Part shown: positions 49,292-58,461 of the stretch, piece after piece
Position numbering within the stretch: position 1 is the stretch's first letter
Layout of the letters: every line of letters starts with the position of its first letter
Source: UBA3006 sp036746695
GTDB lineage: Bacteria; Actinomycetota; Acidimicrobiia; Acidimicrobiales; Ilumatobacteraceae
DNA length: 64,000 nt
Assembly: GCA_036746695.1 (NCBI GenBank)
Contig: DAIODP010000001.1
Span: 620,001 to 684,000 of the forward strand
Reading direction: 5' to 3'
Program-made: the position numbers and the translations under genes
The notes under the pieces: model-generated
The model's database searches: none
The model's input: the letters and a program-made list of their open reading frames with translations, nothing else
Told to the model about the DNA's origin: nothing

Positions 49292-50283
49292 TACATACCT
49301 GCCACGGCACGTGAAGCGAATCTCTTATCTCGTTCGCGAGGATCCAGTGCAACTCTCAACCATGACGCAACAAAATTCATGGCCAGCACCAACGCCGATA
49401 CCACAATGCCAGGAATGACCGACAAGCGTGGGTCGGAAAAAATGGCATCTCGACCCATATTTGCAACGACGCCCAACGAAACATCAGGAAACTGCAAACC
49501 TAAACCGAGAAATGAGAGCGTCGCTTCAGCAAGAACAATTCGCGCAAATTCGAGAACTCCAAGCGTTAGCAACGCCGAAGTTAAGTTCGGAAGGATGTGC
49601 TTAAACATGATCCGAGTGGTCTTTGCGCCGATCAGTTCAGCAGCTTCGACATATGCCTCCTGTTTCACCGACATCACGACACCACGCGTCATGCGTGCGT
49701 AGACCATCCAACCATTGAATGAAAGCACGAATATCAAGGTCCAGGTGCTTCCACCTAATACGGCAATCATGATCATGGCAATTAATAAACCGGGGAACGC
49801 AACCTGAACGTCTGTCCAACCGCTAATCCATCGATCGGTGCGGCCTCCGATGTAGCCCGAAATCAAACCGAGTGTGATGCCTACGCTGCCTGCAATGATC
49901 ACAACCATTGAGCTGATAAACAAGGTTGTTCGCAGTCCGTAAATCAGTCGCGACAACATGTCATAACCCTGCAAATCTGTGCCCAATACAAAAGACCAGC
50001 TGCCGCCATCGGACCAAAAAGGCGGCAAGTCGGCGGATGAAAGCGTTCCTTCAGCCGGCCCATACGGTGCGAGAAACGGGGCGAAAATCGCGGTCAGTCC
50101 AAGAAGGATTAATACAAGCAAGCCAAAGACACCACTCTTGTCCGAAAGCAAACCTCGGAATAAACCTCCCGTGGCTGATCGCACTTCAAACGGGCGTCCC
50201 GAAAGTGACCCTTCCTGTTCCGCAGCATCATCCGTCTCACGAACGCCTGCAGAGTATTCATCATTTGACGTTGAATTACTCAT
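49291..50283 (-). CDS. Peptide-type ABC transporter permease (OppC/DppC type)
   Basis: A 330-residue permease with a ~40-residue soluble N-terminus, the short DppC-type first helix region (GVFGLLVLILLGLTAIFAPFLAPYGP) and five further helices. The domain that contacts the ATPase contains the EAA-like loop YVEAAELIGAKTTRIMFKHILPNL. LGTDLQGYDMLSRLIYGLR is a family hallmark. It pairs with the DppB-type permease encoded upstream, with a four-base overlap. Confidence 0.93.
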   Translation of the reverse strand: MSNSTSNDEYSAGVRETDDAAEQEGSLSGRPFEVRSATGGLFRGLLSDKSGVFGLLVLILLGLTAIFAPFLAPYGPAEGTLSSADLPPFWSDGGSWSFVLGTDLQGYDMLSRLIYGLRTTLFISSMVVIIAGSVGITLGLISGYIGGRTDRWISGWTDVQVAFPGLLIAMIMIAVLGGSTWTLIFVLSFNGWMVYARMTRGVVMSVKQEAYVEAAELIGAKTTRIMFKHILPNLTSALLTLGVLEFARIVLAEATLSFLGLGLQFPDVSLGVVANMGRDAIFSDPRLSVIPGIVVSALVLAMNFVASWLRVALDPRERDKRFASRAVAGM

Positions 50284-51200
50284 GAAATTCTCACTCTTGG
50301 ATCGATGAATTTATAAACGAAATCAATAGCGATGTTGATGACAACAACAAATATTGAAACCACTAAAACAATGGTCTGCAGAAGGAAAAAATCGCGTTCG
50401 CGAATGGCAAGGATTGCAAGACTTCCGAGGCCATTGACTCCGAATACGCCTTCTACTACGACCGTAAAACCGGCTAGAGCACGTATCAATTCCCAACCTG
50501 CAAGTGTCACAAATGGAATCAATGCGTTTCGCAATGCATGCACCGCCACTACTCGCCTAAGTGGCAAACCTTTAGCTTTTGCTGCCTTCACATATTGTGA
50601 GTTCAGCTCATCGATCATTGCGGATCTCACTGTCATAGCTAAACGACCAATCGCAGGCAATGCCAGGGTCAAGCTAGGCAATAACAGGTGCGTCCAAGGG
50701 CCCGGTCCAATATTTACAAGCCCGAGCTTGACGCTAACGATAATGATGAGGACCTGTCCTAAAAAGAATTGCGGCATGGAAAGCCCTGCCAAACTCATCG
50801 TTACAAGAAGCTTGTCGGAGATTCGGCCAGGTTTGATGGCCGCCAGCATCCCCAGCACTACGGAAATGCTTAAAGCAAACAACATTCCCATTGCGACAAG
50901 TTGCAACGTACGAGGAAGAAAATCGAAAACGACCGAAAGAGTGTCGCGATTAGTGAATTTGGCCGAGGTGCCAAAATCTAAACGTATTACATCGCCTAAA
51001 TAATCAAAAAACTGTGTTATTACAGGTCGATCAAAACCAAGATCAGTTCTCAGTCTTGCTCGTTGCTCTAGAGAAGCAGAGAGCGGCAGAATGAAGTTCA
51101 CCGGGTCTCCAATCAGCCGAGTTGTGACGAAAACCGAAATTGTGACACCAACTATCACAATTAGGCCTTGGCCAATTCGACCGATTAAATACCGGATCAT
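50280..51200 (-). CDS. Peptide-type ABC transporter permease (OppB/DppB type)
   Basis: A 306-residue permease with six membrane helices. It begins MIRYLIGRIGQGLIVIVGVTISVF, a standard DppB/OppB start, and has the ATPase-contact loop YVKAAKAKGLPLRRVVAVHALRNALIPFVT. It follows the binding-protein gene by about 40 bases. Homologues transport dipeptides, glutathione, nickel chelates or opines; subfamily cannot be fixed by inspection. Confidence 0.93.
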   Translation of the reverse strand: MIRYLIGRIGQGLIVIVGVTISVFVTTRLIGDPVNFILPLSASLEQRARLRTDLGFDRPVITQFFDYLGDVIRLDFGTSAKFTNRDTLSVVFDFLPRTLQLVAMGMLFALSISVVLGMLAAIKPGRISDKLLVTMSLAGLSMPQFFLGQVLIIIVSVKLGLVNIGPGPWTHLLLPSLTLALPAIGRLAMTVRSAMIDELNSQYVKAAKAKGLPLRRVVAVHALRNALIPFVTLAGWELIRALAGFTVVVEGVFGVNGLGSLAILAIRERDFFLLQTIVLVVSIFVVVINIAIDFVYKFIDPRVRIS

Positions 51201-51241
51201 TCCCTTCTGCCGCTCTCAGTTCAGTCTCTACGAAAGAACCG

Positions 51242-52765
51242 TCAGTTGACGGTCATTTCCTTTACGAGGAGTTTGGAGTCAACTCGTGGAGTCCAGGCCA
51301 AGCGTGTGCTTAGGCCATAGATGTCCTGGTTGTTGATAATCCACACGAAGTAAGCCTCGTCGTAAGCAATCTTGACTGCTTCGTTGTAGATCTCGCCTCG
51401 TTTTGTGGCATCAAGCTCTGAACGACCATCGTCAATGAGCTTCTTCAAAGCTTCATTCGAGTTCGAGGAGCCAATTCCGCCTGCCTGGTAATAGGTCGAC
51501 AACTGACGGTCTGCATCGAGAATGTCGTTCGACGACGATACGTATACCGAGTCAGCACGATTTTCGCGATCGAACAGTACGTCAAGGTATGCACCGAATT
51601 CGAGGATTTCAAGATTGACCTTCAATCCTGCAGCAGTCCAATAACCAGCTACTGCTTCAAGAAGCTCTTTGTCCTTCAACCAACGTCCGGATTCGCCAAC
51701 GAGTTGTACTTCGGCGCCGGTAGCACCTGCTTCTTCAAGCAGCGCCTTTGCCTTTTCGACATCGTATGGGTATGCACTAAGCGTGCTGTTGAATCCAAGA
51801 ATTGAAGGGCTCAGCAACTGGCCAGCGTCAACGACGCCGTAACCACCGAACAGTGTGTCAGCAATTGTCTGCTTATCTACTGCGTAGTTAAGTGCTTGTC
51901 GAACCCGCAAGTCTTTAGTAATTCCCTCGTCAGCATCCAAGATCAACACTGGGTGCTCCTGGCCTTGAGCTGTTGCAACCACTGGCGCAGATGCTGCGTC
52001 TTGTGGGTTCAAGTTGGTAATTACGTCGTACTTGCCCGAAGTCAATCCTGCAAGTCGAGTTGCGGAGTCGGATATGAATTCAAAAGTTACTTTTGAAACA
52101 TTGGCCTTATCGCCCCAGTATGAATCATTTGCACTCAGGACAATGTTGACGCCCACTGAACGGGAATCAAACTTGAATGGTCCGGTGCCGTTAGGTGCAT
52201 CCGACAAATCGGCTGCATCTTTTGCTGATGCGGGCAACATTTTCATCCAGTACATGCGAGCAGGAAGCACGCCATCGCGGGCTGCCGTCGTGATTTGTAC
52301 TGTTGTTGCGTCTACTGCAGTTGCACCCGTGAGACTCTTGAAGAAACCATCATTTTGAGTCTTTCCATCTGCAACTAGCTTGACCATGCGCTCGACAGTG
52401 GCCACAACGCTGGCGGAATCAAATGGCGAACCGTCATGGAAGGTGACACCTTCACGAAGTTTAAACTCCCATGTGGTGTCATCAACTTGTGTAGGCATAT
52501 CTGCCGCAAGTCCAGGCCCGATGTTGCCGTCCGCATCGCGAACTAGCAATGTTTCATAAATATTGTCGTTAATCGCACGCTCTCCGCCGTCATCGACGAG
52601 TTGTGGATCAAGACTGGTCGGTTCAGAACCAAGTGCGATAACAATTTCGGCTGAGCTTGTTGACTCTTCCGAAGTTGCATCCCCCGATTCTTCGCCGCTA
52701 CCACATGCTGCAAGTACAAGACCAGCTGCAATAAATAGCGGCGCAAGTTTTAATTTTTTGCGCAT
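51242..52765 (-). CDS. Solute-binding lipoprotein of a peptide-type ABC transporter (SBP family 5)
   Basis: A 507-residue binding protein from ATG 52765, preceded by GGGGAG. Signal ending in the lipobox LVLAAC, then an Asp/Glu/Ser-rich linker and the family 5 fold: LGSEPTSLDPQLVDDGGERAI, ETLLVRD, EFKLREGVTFHDGSPFDSASVVATVERM, and LRVRQALNYAVDKQTIADTLFGG. It captures the substrate outside the membrane and determines transporter specificity (peptides, glutathione, opines or other cations). First gene of the 7-kb importer/exporter unit, divergent from the second GntR regulator across a shared GTATAC palindrome. Confidence 0.93.
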   Translation of the reverse strand: MRKKLKLAPLFIAAGLVLAACGSGEESGDATSEESTSSAEIVIALGSEPTSLDPQLVDDGGERAINDNIYETLLVRDADGNIGPGLAADMPTQVDDTTWEFKLREGVTFHDGSPFDSASVVATVERMVKLVADGKTQNDGFFKSLTGATAVDATTVQITTAARDGVLPARMYWMKMLPASAKDAADLSDAPNGTGPFKFDSRSVGVNIVLSANDSYWGDKANVSKVTFEFISDSATRLAGLTSGKYDVITNLNPQDAASAPVVATAQGQEHPVLILDADEGITKDLRVRQALNYAVDKQTIADTLFGGYGVVDAGQLLSPSILGFNSTLSAYPYDVEKAKALLEEAGATGAEVQLVGESGRWLKDKELLEAVAGYWTAAGLKVNLEILEFGAYLDVLFDRENRADSVYVSSSNDILDADRQLSTYYQAGGIGSSNSNEALKKLIDDGRSELDATKRGEIYNEAVKIAYDEAYFVWIINNQDIYGLSTRLAWTPRVDSKLLVKEMTVN

Positions 52766-52814
52766 TTCTCCCCATTTCGCTTGTAGTGCCACGAGCCGAA
52801 TGAATCGTGGTTAA

Positions 52815-52824
52815 CGGTATACAA
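52815..52824. promoter_or_regulatory. Predicted GntR operator 1 (importer unit / gntR)
   Basis: CGGTATACAA, centred on the palindrome GTATAC, matches eight of ten positions of the perfect site at 60228-60237. It is 11 bases before the GTG of the gntR gene and about 50 bases from the importer's first gene, so it could control both. TACAAT within it may also serve as the -10 of gntR, giving a leaderless transcript. Confidence 0.5.
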
Positions 52825-52835
52825 TAAGCAGTCTT

Positions 52836-53531
52836 GTGACAAAGGTCAAATCTGAAACCATGGTGCAAATGCCCGACGACTATCGGCTTTCCGTTGGTCT
52901 CGATCACCGTTCTCTCGGGCAAACCATCACTGAGCGCCTTCGAGACCAGATTTTGAGCAATCAACTGAAGCCGGGCGAACGGCTGATTGCCGACGATCTA
53001 GCTCTGACATTCGGCGTTTCGAGAAGCATGATCAGAGAGGCTCTTCTGCTCTTGGCGACAGAAGGTTTCATCAACATCATTCCTCGAAAGGGAACATTCG
53101 TTACTCAAATGAGTGCGAAGCAAGCTAACGATCTATTCGAAGTTCGTCTATTACTCGAAGGACAAGTTGCTTCGCTCGCCGCCGAACGTCGAACAGATGA
53201 AAACCTGCGGGATCTTCGTGAAACGGTGGGCCTCGGATTGGCCGCAGCGCTTGCTGGAAATGTTGATCAGCTTCCAGCTTTAAACACCCGATTCCACAAT
53301 CTTTTGGCCGACACTGCGGATAACGATTATTTGACTGAGACTTTAAGTCGATTATCGAACATCATTCAATGGGTTTACTCTCGTCGAATCATTGAGCGAT
53401 CAACCGATTCATGGAAAGAACATTTGCGGATTGTTGATGCGATTGAACAAATGGATCCAAACGCTGCCAATGCAGCTGCTCATGACCATATAACTAGAGC
53501 GTGGGCGGCCTACCAGCAACCAGCTGGGTGA
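52836..53531 (+). CDS. GntR family regulator, FCD (FadR-like) subgroup, likely regulator of the catabolic region
   Basis: A 231-residue regulator from GTG 52836; an ATG at 52860 would shorten it by eight residues. Winged helix: SLGQTITERLRDQILSNQL, then DDLALTFGVSRSMIREALLLLATEGF and IPRKGTFV. The FCD domain has metal-binding candidates in the RFHNLLADTAD, KEHLRIVDAI and AHDHITRAW segments. FCD regulators recognise short palindromes of the T.GT...AC.A kind; GTATAC palindromes of this kind lie in this promoter and in two other divergent promoters of the region. It probably represses all three until a pathway metabolite binds (inference). Confidence 0.93.
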   Translation: MTKVKSETMVQMPDDYRLSVGLDHRSLGQTITERLRDQILSNQLKPGERLIADDLALTFGVSRSMIREALLLLATEGFINIIPRKGTFVTQMSAKQANDLFEVRLLLEGQVASLAAERRTDENLRDLRETVGLGLAAALAGNVDQLPALNTRFHNLLADTADNDYLTETLSRLSNIIQWVYSRRIIERSTDSWKEHLRIVDAIEQMDPNAANAAAHDHITRAWAAYQQPAG

Positions 53532-53536
53532 ATAAG

Positions 53537-54304
53537 TTAAAAGCCTTTTACAGATCCACCGTCAACTCGAACGACTGAACCTGTAACAAAGCTGCTTGCA
53601 CGTGAGCAGAGAAACGCAACGACATTCGCAAACTCGCGAGCGGTGCCAACTCGCTTGAGAGGAATGGCCTCAACGTGGTGGGATCGAACTTCATCTAGCG
53701 ACATCCCTGAACTCGCTGCTAAAGCTTCCTCAAATCTTGAAAGTGCAGGTGTTTCAAACTGGCCCGTCACAACGACATTCACATTCACAAATGGTGCAAG
53801 TTCGAGAGCAAGAGACCTGGCTGCCGCTGTAACACCGCTTCTGAAAACTGATGAAAGCGCCAAATCAGGAGTGGCTTCTACAACCGAGCGAGCAGTTAGG
53901 AATATGAGGCGACTCTGCGTGCCTGAACGAAGGTGTTCGCTGGCAGATCGTGCAATTTCTAATGCTGGGCGCAGCATCGAGTTAAATGCGGCATCATCGA
54001 AACCCGAAGTGTCAAGAATTCCGCCCGGCTTTCCACCACCTGTATTCACGATTACAACATCAAGACCACCCAATTGCTCTGCAGCCGATTCGACCATCGC
54101 GGCAGCCGAACCAGGCGTTGTCAGATCCCCAATGATGCATGCGTGCCCGCCCACCTCACGACGGGCATCCTCACAACGCTGACCATCTCGACTTGTCAGA
54201 GCGACTTTCGCCCCTTCTTCGACCAAGACGCGCGCAACCTCTTTACCCAAACCGGAAGACGAGCCAAAAACTAGGGCTTTCGCATTTTGCAATCCCAAAT
54301 CCAT
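53537..54304 (-). CDS. SDR-family protein lacking the YxxxK pair
   Basis: A 255-residue Rossmann-fold protein. The cofactor motif GSSSGLGKEVA, LTSRD and IIGDLT are normal, and the end VTGSVVRVDGGSVKGF is typical. But NNAG is replaced by NTGG, and the YxxxK region reads LALSSVFRSGVTAA, with Ser and Arg where catalytic Tyr and Lys should be. A subgroup of 3-oxoacyl-ACP-reductase-like SDRs shows the same substitution, so it may be a functional variant rather than a dead enzyme. It is the last gene of the OCD-HbpS/GlcG-ALDH-SDR unit, six bases after the aldehyde dehydrogenase gene. Confidence 0.85.
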   Translation of the reverse strand: MDLGLQNAKALVFGSSSGLGKEVARVLVEEGAKVALTSRDGQRCEDARREVGGHACIIGDLTTPGSAAAMVESAAEQLGGLDVVIVNTGGGKPGGILDTSGFDDAAFNSMLRPALEIARSASEHLRSGTQSRLIFLTARSVVEATPDLALSSVFRSGVTAAARSLALELAPFVNVNVVVTGQFETPALSRFEEALAASSGMSLDEVRSHHVEAIPLKRVGTAREFANVVAFLCSRASSFVTGSVVRVDGGSVKGF

Positions 54305-54310
54305 AACCGA

Positions 54311-55759
54311 TCAGCTCCCCATCCAGATAGTTCGTTGCAACGTATAGAAGTCCATAACGGTTGGGCCATATTGTTCTTTGTGCGTTGCTGTGCCCGACTG
54401 TTTAATGCCTCCAAATGGTGCATTAAATGCAGCGCCGACTGTTGGCCGATTAACTCGCACCATTCCAGCTTCCACTAATTGAGCACAATGCTGGGCCTTG
54501 GAAATACTTTGCGTGCAAATTGACGCTGAAAGACCATATGAAACATCATTCGCTGAATTGATCGCCTCATCAATGTCTTCGACTGATTCGAAAGTGACAA
54601 CAGGACCGAAGATTTCGTTTTGAACAACACTTGAATTACGTTTTGCACCCAACAAAATAGTTGGTTCAAAGAAAAACCCGTGTTGTAACTCGCCTGCCGC
54701 AGACCGACGTCCACCAATTGCGATCTCGACTCCGTCCTTTACTCCCTCTGCAATTGCAGATTCCATAGATGCAACTGCAACAGCGTCAACCAACGGCCCC
54801 ATGGTTGACTCGGGAGCGTTTCCTGGACCCAGCACAATCTTTTTCATTTCCTTCAGCACTCTTTCAAGGAGTACATCAAACATGTTTTTTGCAACAATGA
54901 TTCGTCCTGCCCCTGTACATGCTTGTCCAGCAAGCGAAAAACTTGAACGTATAACGACATTGACTGCCAAGTCGATATCTGCATCGTCCAAAACTAGAAC
55001 AGGGTTTTTGCCACCAAGTTCCAATTGAACACGTCTTCCGATGCCAATCTCGCGGTGAATTTTCTCGCCAGTTGCATTAGATCCGGTGAAAGTAATTGCG
55101 TTTACTCTTTTGTCTGCGACCAAAGGCGCCCCTGCGGCAAAACCGTGCACAACATTGAGCACTCCAGCCGGCAGACCTGCTTCCTCAAATGAAGATGCGA
55201 GATGATCACCCATCAATGGCGCGAGTGGCGAGGGTTTAAAGACAACCGCATTCCCTGCTGCTAATGCAGGACCAATTTTTCTACTCGCCAAATTAAGCGG
55301 GAAGTTCCATGGGGTAATTACACCGACGACGCCTACAGGGCCGCGAACCGAATAAACAAGCGGGGTGTCATCGCTCGGGAACGTAGCGCCAGAGAGCCGA
55401 TACGCCTCGGTTGCATATAGCTCCAGGTTCTTAGGAGTTCGTGAACATTCATTGCGGGCATCGGCAGCAAGCTTCCCCTGCTCTTTCACCATGTCGGCAA
55501 CAAGCGTCTCGACTTTCCCATCAAGAATTCTGGAGGCCTTCGAGAGAATGTTTGCTCGCTGAGTTGGAGTTGTTCTACCCCACTGCAATGACGCTTCACA
55601 AGCTGCGTCTATCGCAGCCTCCACATCAGCGCTATCGCTATCCGGTGCGATTGATACGACCTCTCTAGCATCGGCCGGATTGCGTCGCTCGAACACCTTC
55701 CCGCTCTTTGCTGGAACGATTGTTCCACCTATGCGATTACCAACTTTTACTTCACTCAC
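54311..55759 (-). CDS. NAD(P)-dependent aldehyde dehydrogenase
   Basis: A 482-residue ALDH-superfamily enzyme. Asn152 in ITPWNFP, Glu247 in QLELGGKNP and the nucleophile Cys281 in AGQACTGAGR are all present, so it should be active. It oxidises an aldehyde to a carboxylic acid. The closest-looking groups are semialdehyde dehydrogenases (succinate, 2,5-dioxovalerate), which fits a pathway degrading an amino-acid-derived compound. It lies between the HbpS/GlcG-like and SDR genes in one unit. Confidence 0.93.
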   Translation of the reverse strand: MSEVKVGNRIGGTIVPAKSGKVFERRNPADAREVVSIAPDSDSADVEAAIDAACEASLQWGRTTPTQRANILSKASRILDGKVETLVADMVKEQGKLAADARNECSRTPKNLELYATEAYRLSGATFPSDDTPLVYSVRGPVGVVGVITPWNFPLNLASRKIGPALAAGNAVVFKPSPLAPLMGDHLASSFEEAGLPAGVLNVVHGFAAGAPLVADKRVNAITFTGSNATGEKIHREIGIGRRVQLELGGKNPVLVLDDADIDLAVNVVIRSSFSLAGQACTGAGRIIVAKNMFDVLLERVLKEMKKIVLGPGNAPESTMGPLVDAVAVASMESAIAEGVKDGVEIAIGGRRSAAGELQHGFFFEPTILLGAKRNSSVVQNEIFGPVVTFESVEDIDEAINSANDVSYGLSASICTQSISKAQHCAQLVEAGMVRVNRPTVGAAFNAPFGGIKQSGTATHKEQYGPTVMDFYTLQRTIWMGS

Positions 55760-55788
55760 CAGAAGTACCTTTCAACAAAGTAAAACAA

Positions 55789-56262
55789 CTATTTAGTCGC
55801 TGGCGGCTGCCAATTGTCCCATTTTGAGAAATCAGCGACAACACCCATCGAATCGAGCAAGGCAGTAATTCCTGCCTTGCAACAAGCAATGTCTTCTTTC
55901 GTATGTCCACCAGAAACACCTATGCCACCGACAACTTCTCCGTCTACTTCGATTGGCCAACCACCAACGAAAATTGCGAATCGTCCACCATGCATGTTCA
56001 TGATTCCAAAGGCTTCTTGGCCAGACTGCGCATTCGTATAGGTATGTGTTGGGCGTCGATGGCAGGCAGCAGTAAACGCCTTGTTAATTGCTATTTCGAC
56101 GCTTGTCGATTTTCCATTGTCTGGTCGCTTAACCACGATTGGCCAGCCACTTGAATCGCACACGCAGATTACGGATCCAATTCCGAGTTCCTTTGATTTT
56201 GCCAATGCGGCGTTCACAATCAATTCTGCTTCTTCAAGCGAAAGTGTTTTCTTATTTAGCAT
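55789..56262 (-). CDS. HbpS/GlcG-like (DUF336) protein
   Basis: A 157-residue single-domain protein of the GlcG/HbpS family (PF03928): LSLEEAELIVNAALAKSKELG at the start, then ICVCDSSGWPIVVKRPDN, AINKAFTAACHRRPTHTY and the Gly-rich GGWPIEVDGEVVGGIGVSGG. Members bind heme or small molecules, often beside dehydrogenases or dioxygenases, but no general biochemical role is settled. A His-rich segment (HRRPTHTY) could bind heme or metal. The gene sits between the OCD and ALDH genes of one operon. Confidence 0.88.
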   Translation of the reverse strand: MLNKKTLSLEEAELIVNAALAKSKELGIGSVICVCDSSGWPIVVKRPDNGKSTSVEIAINKAFTAACHRRPTHTYTNAQSGQEAFGIMNMHGGRFAIFVGGWPIEVDGEVVGGIGVSGGHTKEDIACCKAGITALLDSMGVVADFSKWDNWQPPATK

Positions 56263-56316
56263 GAGTTTCCATCCCGTCGTTTTATCTCTAATAGTTTTTT
56301 CACTAACAGTTTTGTA

Positions 56317-57249
56317 CTAGCTACTTATTTCTTTCTTAAATTTCTCCCAAGCGACACCCGCAGCTGCAACATCTTGCAACGCTAATCCTTGAGTTTCAAA
56401 AACCACAATGGAGTTGTTTGCCCGAGGAGTGCTGACTTTGTCTGCGCAGACATCTTTGAATTCAATTGCGTCTTCCCATCGAAAGAATCCTTCGTCTACG
56501 GCTTGAATGAGATCGCCGCATTCAATCTTTGATCCCTCGACATCGTCGCACACTACGGATACTGCACGAGCCATCAATTTGGGAGGAAGTTCGCATTTGT
56601 CATATTTCGTTGAGCCAACCGCACAAATAAGGGCTTCGGAATGAACCGCTTCCGCTTCAAATAGTGGTTCGGTGGCGGGAGTGAGCGTGACGACAATTTG
56701 GGCACCATCAATTGCTGCACTTGGAGTCTCGGCAATTTGGGCTTCAATTGCACGAGAATTTGCCAGGTCTACAAGTGCTTGCGCTGCTTCTTTACGTGGA
56801 TCGTAGATTTTTATAGATTCGAGCGTTTTAACTGAATCAATCAGCATTTCGAGGTGAAGTCGACCTTGTCGACCGGCGCCAATAATTGCGCCTTTGTTGG
56901 AATTTTCAGGTGCAAATTTCTCGATTGCGATCTGACACAAAACTGGCGTCCTCAATCTTGTCAGCACATCACCATCAAGCGTGCATAAAAGATTTCCTTG
57001 ATCATCAAACAGCACATTCAAAAACGTGAATACACCATCTTTGGTTGCATAGACCTTTCCACCAGAGTACGGCGGAGCTACTGCAGCCATCGCACTTGCC
57101 ATTTGACCTTTTGCAGAGGCCCGCACTCGGATGGTGTTGGCAGCCTCGCCATTGCCCCAGTCCTTTAGTGCTGCACTCACTGCACCATAAATCGAGGAAA
57201 GGTTCAGAAGACGATCTACCGCAATGTCATCAATATGTGGAACTGACAA
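56317..57249 (-). CDS. Ornithine cyclodeaminase/mu-crystallin family protein
   Basis: A 310-residue protein from TTG 57249 (beginning SVPHIDD; TTG 57270 is an alternative). The Rossmann region reads GAIIGAGRQGRLHLEML and the substrate-side motif AKGQMASAMAAVAPPYSGGKVYA corresponds to the family's conserved Arg/Lys segment. CAVGSTKYDKCELPP and VCDDVEG are typical. Family members include ornithine cyclodeaminase, alanine dehydrogenase and ketimine reductases (mu-crystallin reduces sulfur-containing cyclic ketimines). The exact reaction cannot be assigned. First gene of its unit, divergent from the MFS gene. Confidence 0.9.
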   Translation of the reverse strand: MSVPHIDDIAVDRLLNLSSIYGAVSAALKDWGNGEAANTIRVRASAKGQMASAMAAVAPPYSGGKVYATKDGVFTFLNVLFDDQGNLLCTLDGDVLTRLRTPVLCQIAIEKFAPENSNKGAIIGAGRQGRLHLEMLIDSVKTLESIKIYDPRKEAAQALVDLANSRAIEAQIAETPSAAIDGAQIVVTLTPATEPLFEAEAVHSEALICAVGSTKYDKCELPPKLMARAVSVVCDDVEGSKIECGDLIQAVDEGFFRWEDAIEFKDVCADKVSTPRANNSIVVFETQGLALQDVAAAGVAWEKFKKEISS

Positions 57250-57292
57250 TTCTCCCGCCTTTCTCTGCAACGAAACCGCTTCGGAGTGAATA

Positions 57293-57302
57293 CTGTATAC
57301 AA
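57293..57302. promoter_or_regulatory. Predicted GntR operator 2 (OCD unit / MFS)
   Basis: CTGTATACAA matches the perfect 10-bp site at 60228-60237 in nine of ten positions. It lies in the 57-base gap between the OCD start and the MFS ATG (57307), so it can affect both directions. Confidence 0.55.
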
Positions 57303-57306
57303 GGTT

Positions 57307-58461
57307 ATGTCCACCTCAGTACTTCCCGATCACAGCCACCAAGAAAAACCTAATTGGGTGTTGTTGTCGATTATTTGCGGAAGCTACGTTGCCGCGACAA
57401 TTGGCGAACAAGTTCTTGGACCAATCTTCCCTGATGCTATTTCGGAGTTTGGGCTTTCGGAAGTAGACGGAGGAATTGCTTTCGGACTTCTCGCTGGAAG
57501 CATCGCATTAATGAACTTGATTGGCGGTCTGACCCTTGCACGAGTCGGCGCACGCCGAACCATTGCACTCGCATCGCTCTTCAGTTGTCTCGGTGCAATC
57601 ATTGCTGCAACTTCAAATTCGTTTGCACAACTCGCAACCTCACAAATCTTCCTTGGAGCAGGGGCAGGCTTGTTTTTCCCCGCTGGCTTACAGATGGCCG
57701 GAGTTGCTGGCGGATCATCTCGGCGAGGATTTGTAATGGGCATTTACGGTGTCGCTTATTCACTTGGTCTCACCGCTTCGGCAGCCCTTGGTGCACTTGG
57801 GGCACAAATCGGTTGGAGATCTGCTTTTGCGGTCTCTGCGATATTGAGTTTGCTAGCGCTTATCAGCACCTTTTTCACGAAACTTCCGAGTATCGCCAAA
57901 TCTACGAAAAGTGGCCGAGAGGCACTTCGACTCAGCCTCAGTAATCCAACGTTGGTAGGTGGAATTGGAACAATCTCTCAATACGGAAGCATTTCGTTTA
58001 TGACGACTTACGCCGTTCAGGAATGGGGAATCAGCACCGCTAAGGCAGCGTCGATCCTGGGCATTGGACGCATCATTTCCATTGTTGCCAAATTGGTTTC
58101 CGGATCCAGCTCAGACCGCATCGGCCCATTTGCCAGTGCTCGATGGACTGGCATCGCACTTTTCGTCACTGGAATCGCATGGGTGCTTCTTCCAGGTGGA
58201 CTGCTTACTTACTTTTGCGCAGCAGTATTCGCTGGAACTGTTTCTTCATTAGGACCAATAGCAAACATGCTTGCAGTTGAAAAATTCGGCCGAGACGGAG
58301 TAACGCTCGGAGCATTTAGGTCGCTGCAAATCGCAATGGGAGCAACCGCTGGCGTTCTTATTGGTCTCTTTGGAGAACTTTTTGGTTTAAGAATCATCCT
58401 TGCGCTAGCAGTCTTAACGCCCTTGAGTCTTCTATGGGTTTGTAGAGAACCTAAGCAGTGA
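57307..58461 (+). CDS. Major facilitator superfamily transporter
   Basis: A 384-residue MFS carrier with twelve hydrophobic segments. The start ATG 57307 is preceded by AAGG at a very short spacing, so the transcript may be almost leaderless; an upstream GTG at 57286 would place the operator inside the gene. Between helices 2 and 3 is TLARVGARRTIAL, and in the fourth-fifth helix region QIFLGAGAGLFFPAG. The type resembles carriers of organic acids such as cyanate/nitrate-like transporters. It likely imports or exports an intermediate of the same pathway. It converges on and slightly overlaps the DUF1330 gene. Confidence 0.9.
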   Translation: MSTSVLPDHSHQEKPNWVLLSIICGSYVAATIGEQVLGPIFPDAISEFGLSEVDGGIAFGLLAGSIALMNLIGGLTLARVGARRTIALASLFSCLGAIIAATSNSFAQLATSQIFLGAGAGLFFPAGLQMAGVAGGSSRRGFVMGIYGVAYSLGLTASAALGALGAQIGWRSAFAVSAILSLLALISTFFTKLPSIAKSTKSGREALRLSLSNPTLVGGIGTISQYGSISFMTTYAVQEWGISTAKAASILGIGRIISIVAKLVSGSSSDRIGPFASARWTGIALFVTGIAWVLLPGGLLTYFCAAVFAGTVSSLGPIANMLAVEKFGRDGVTLGAFRSLQIAMGATAGVLIGLFGELFGLRIILALAVLTPLSLLWVCREPKQ

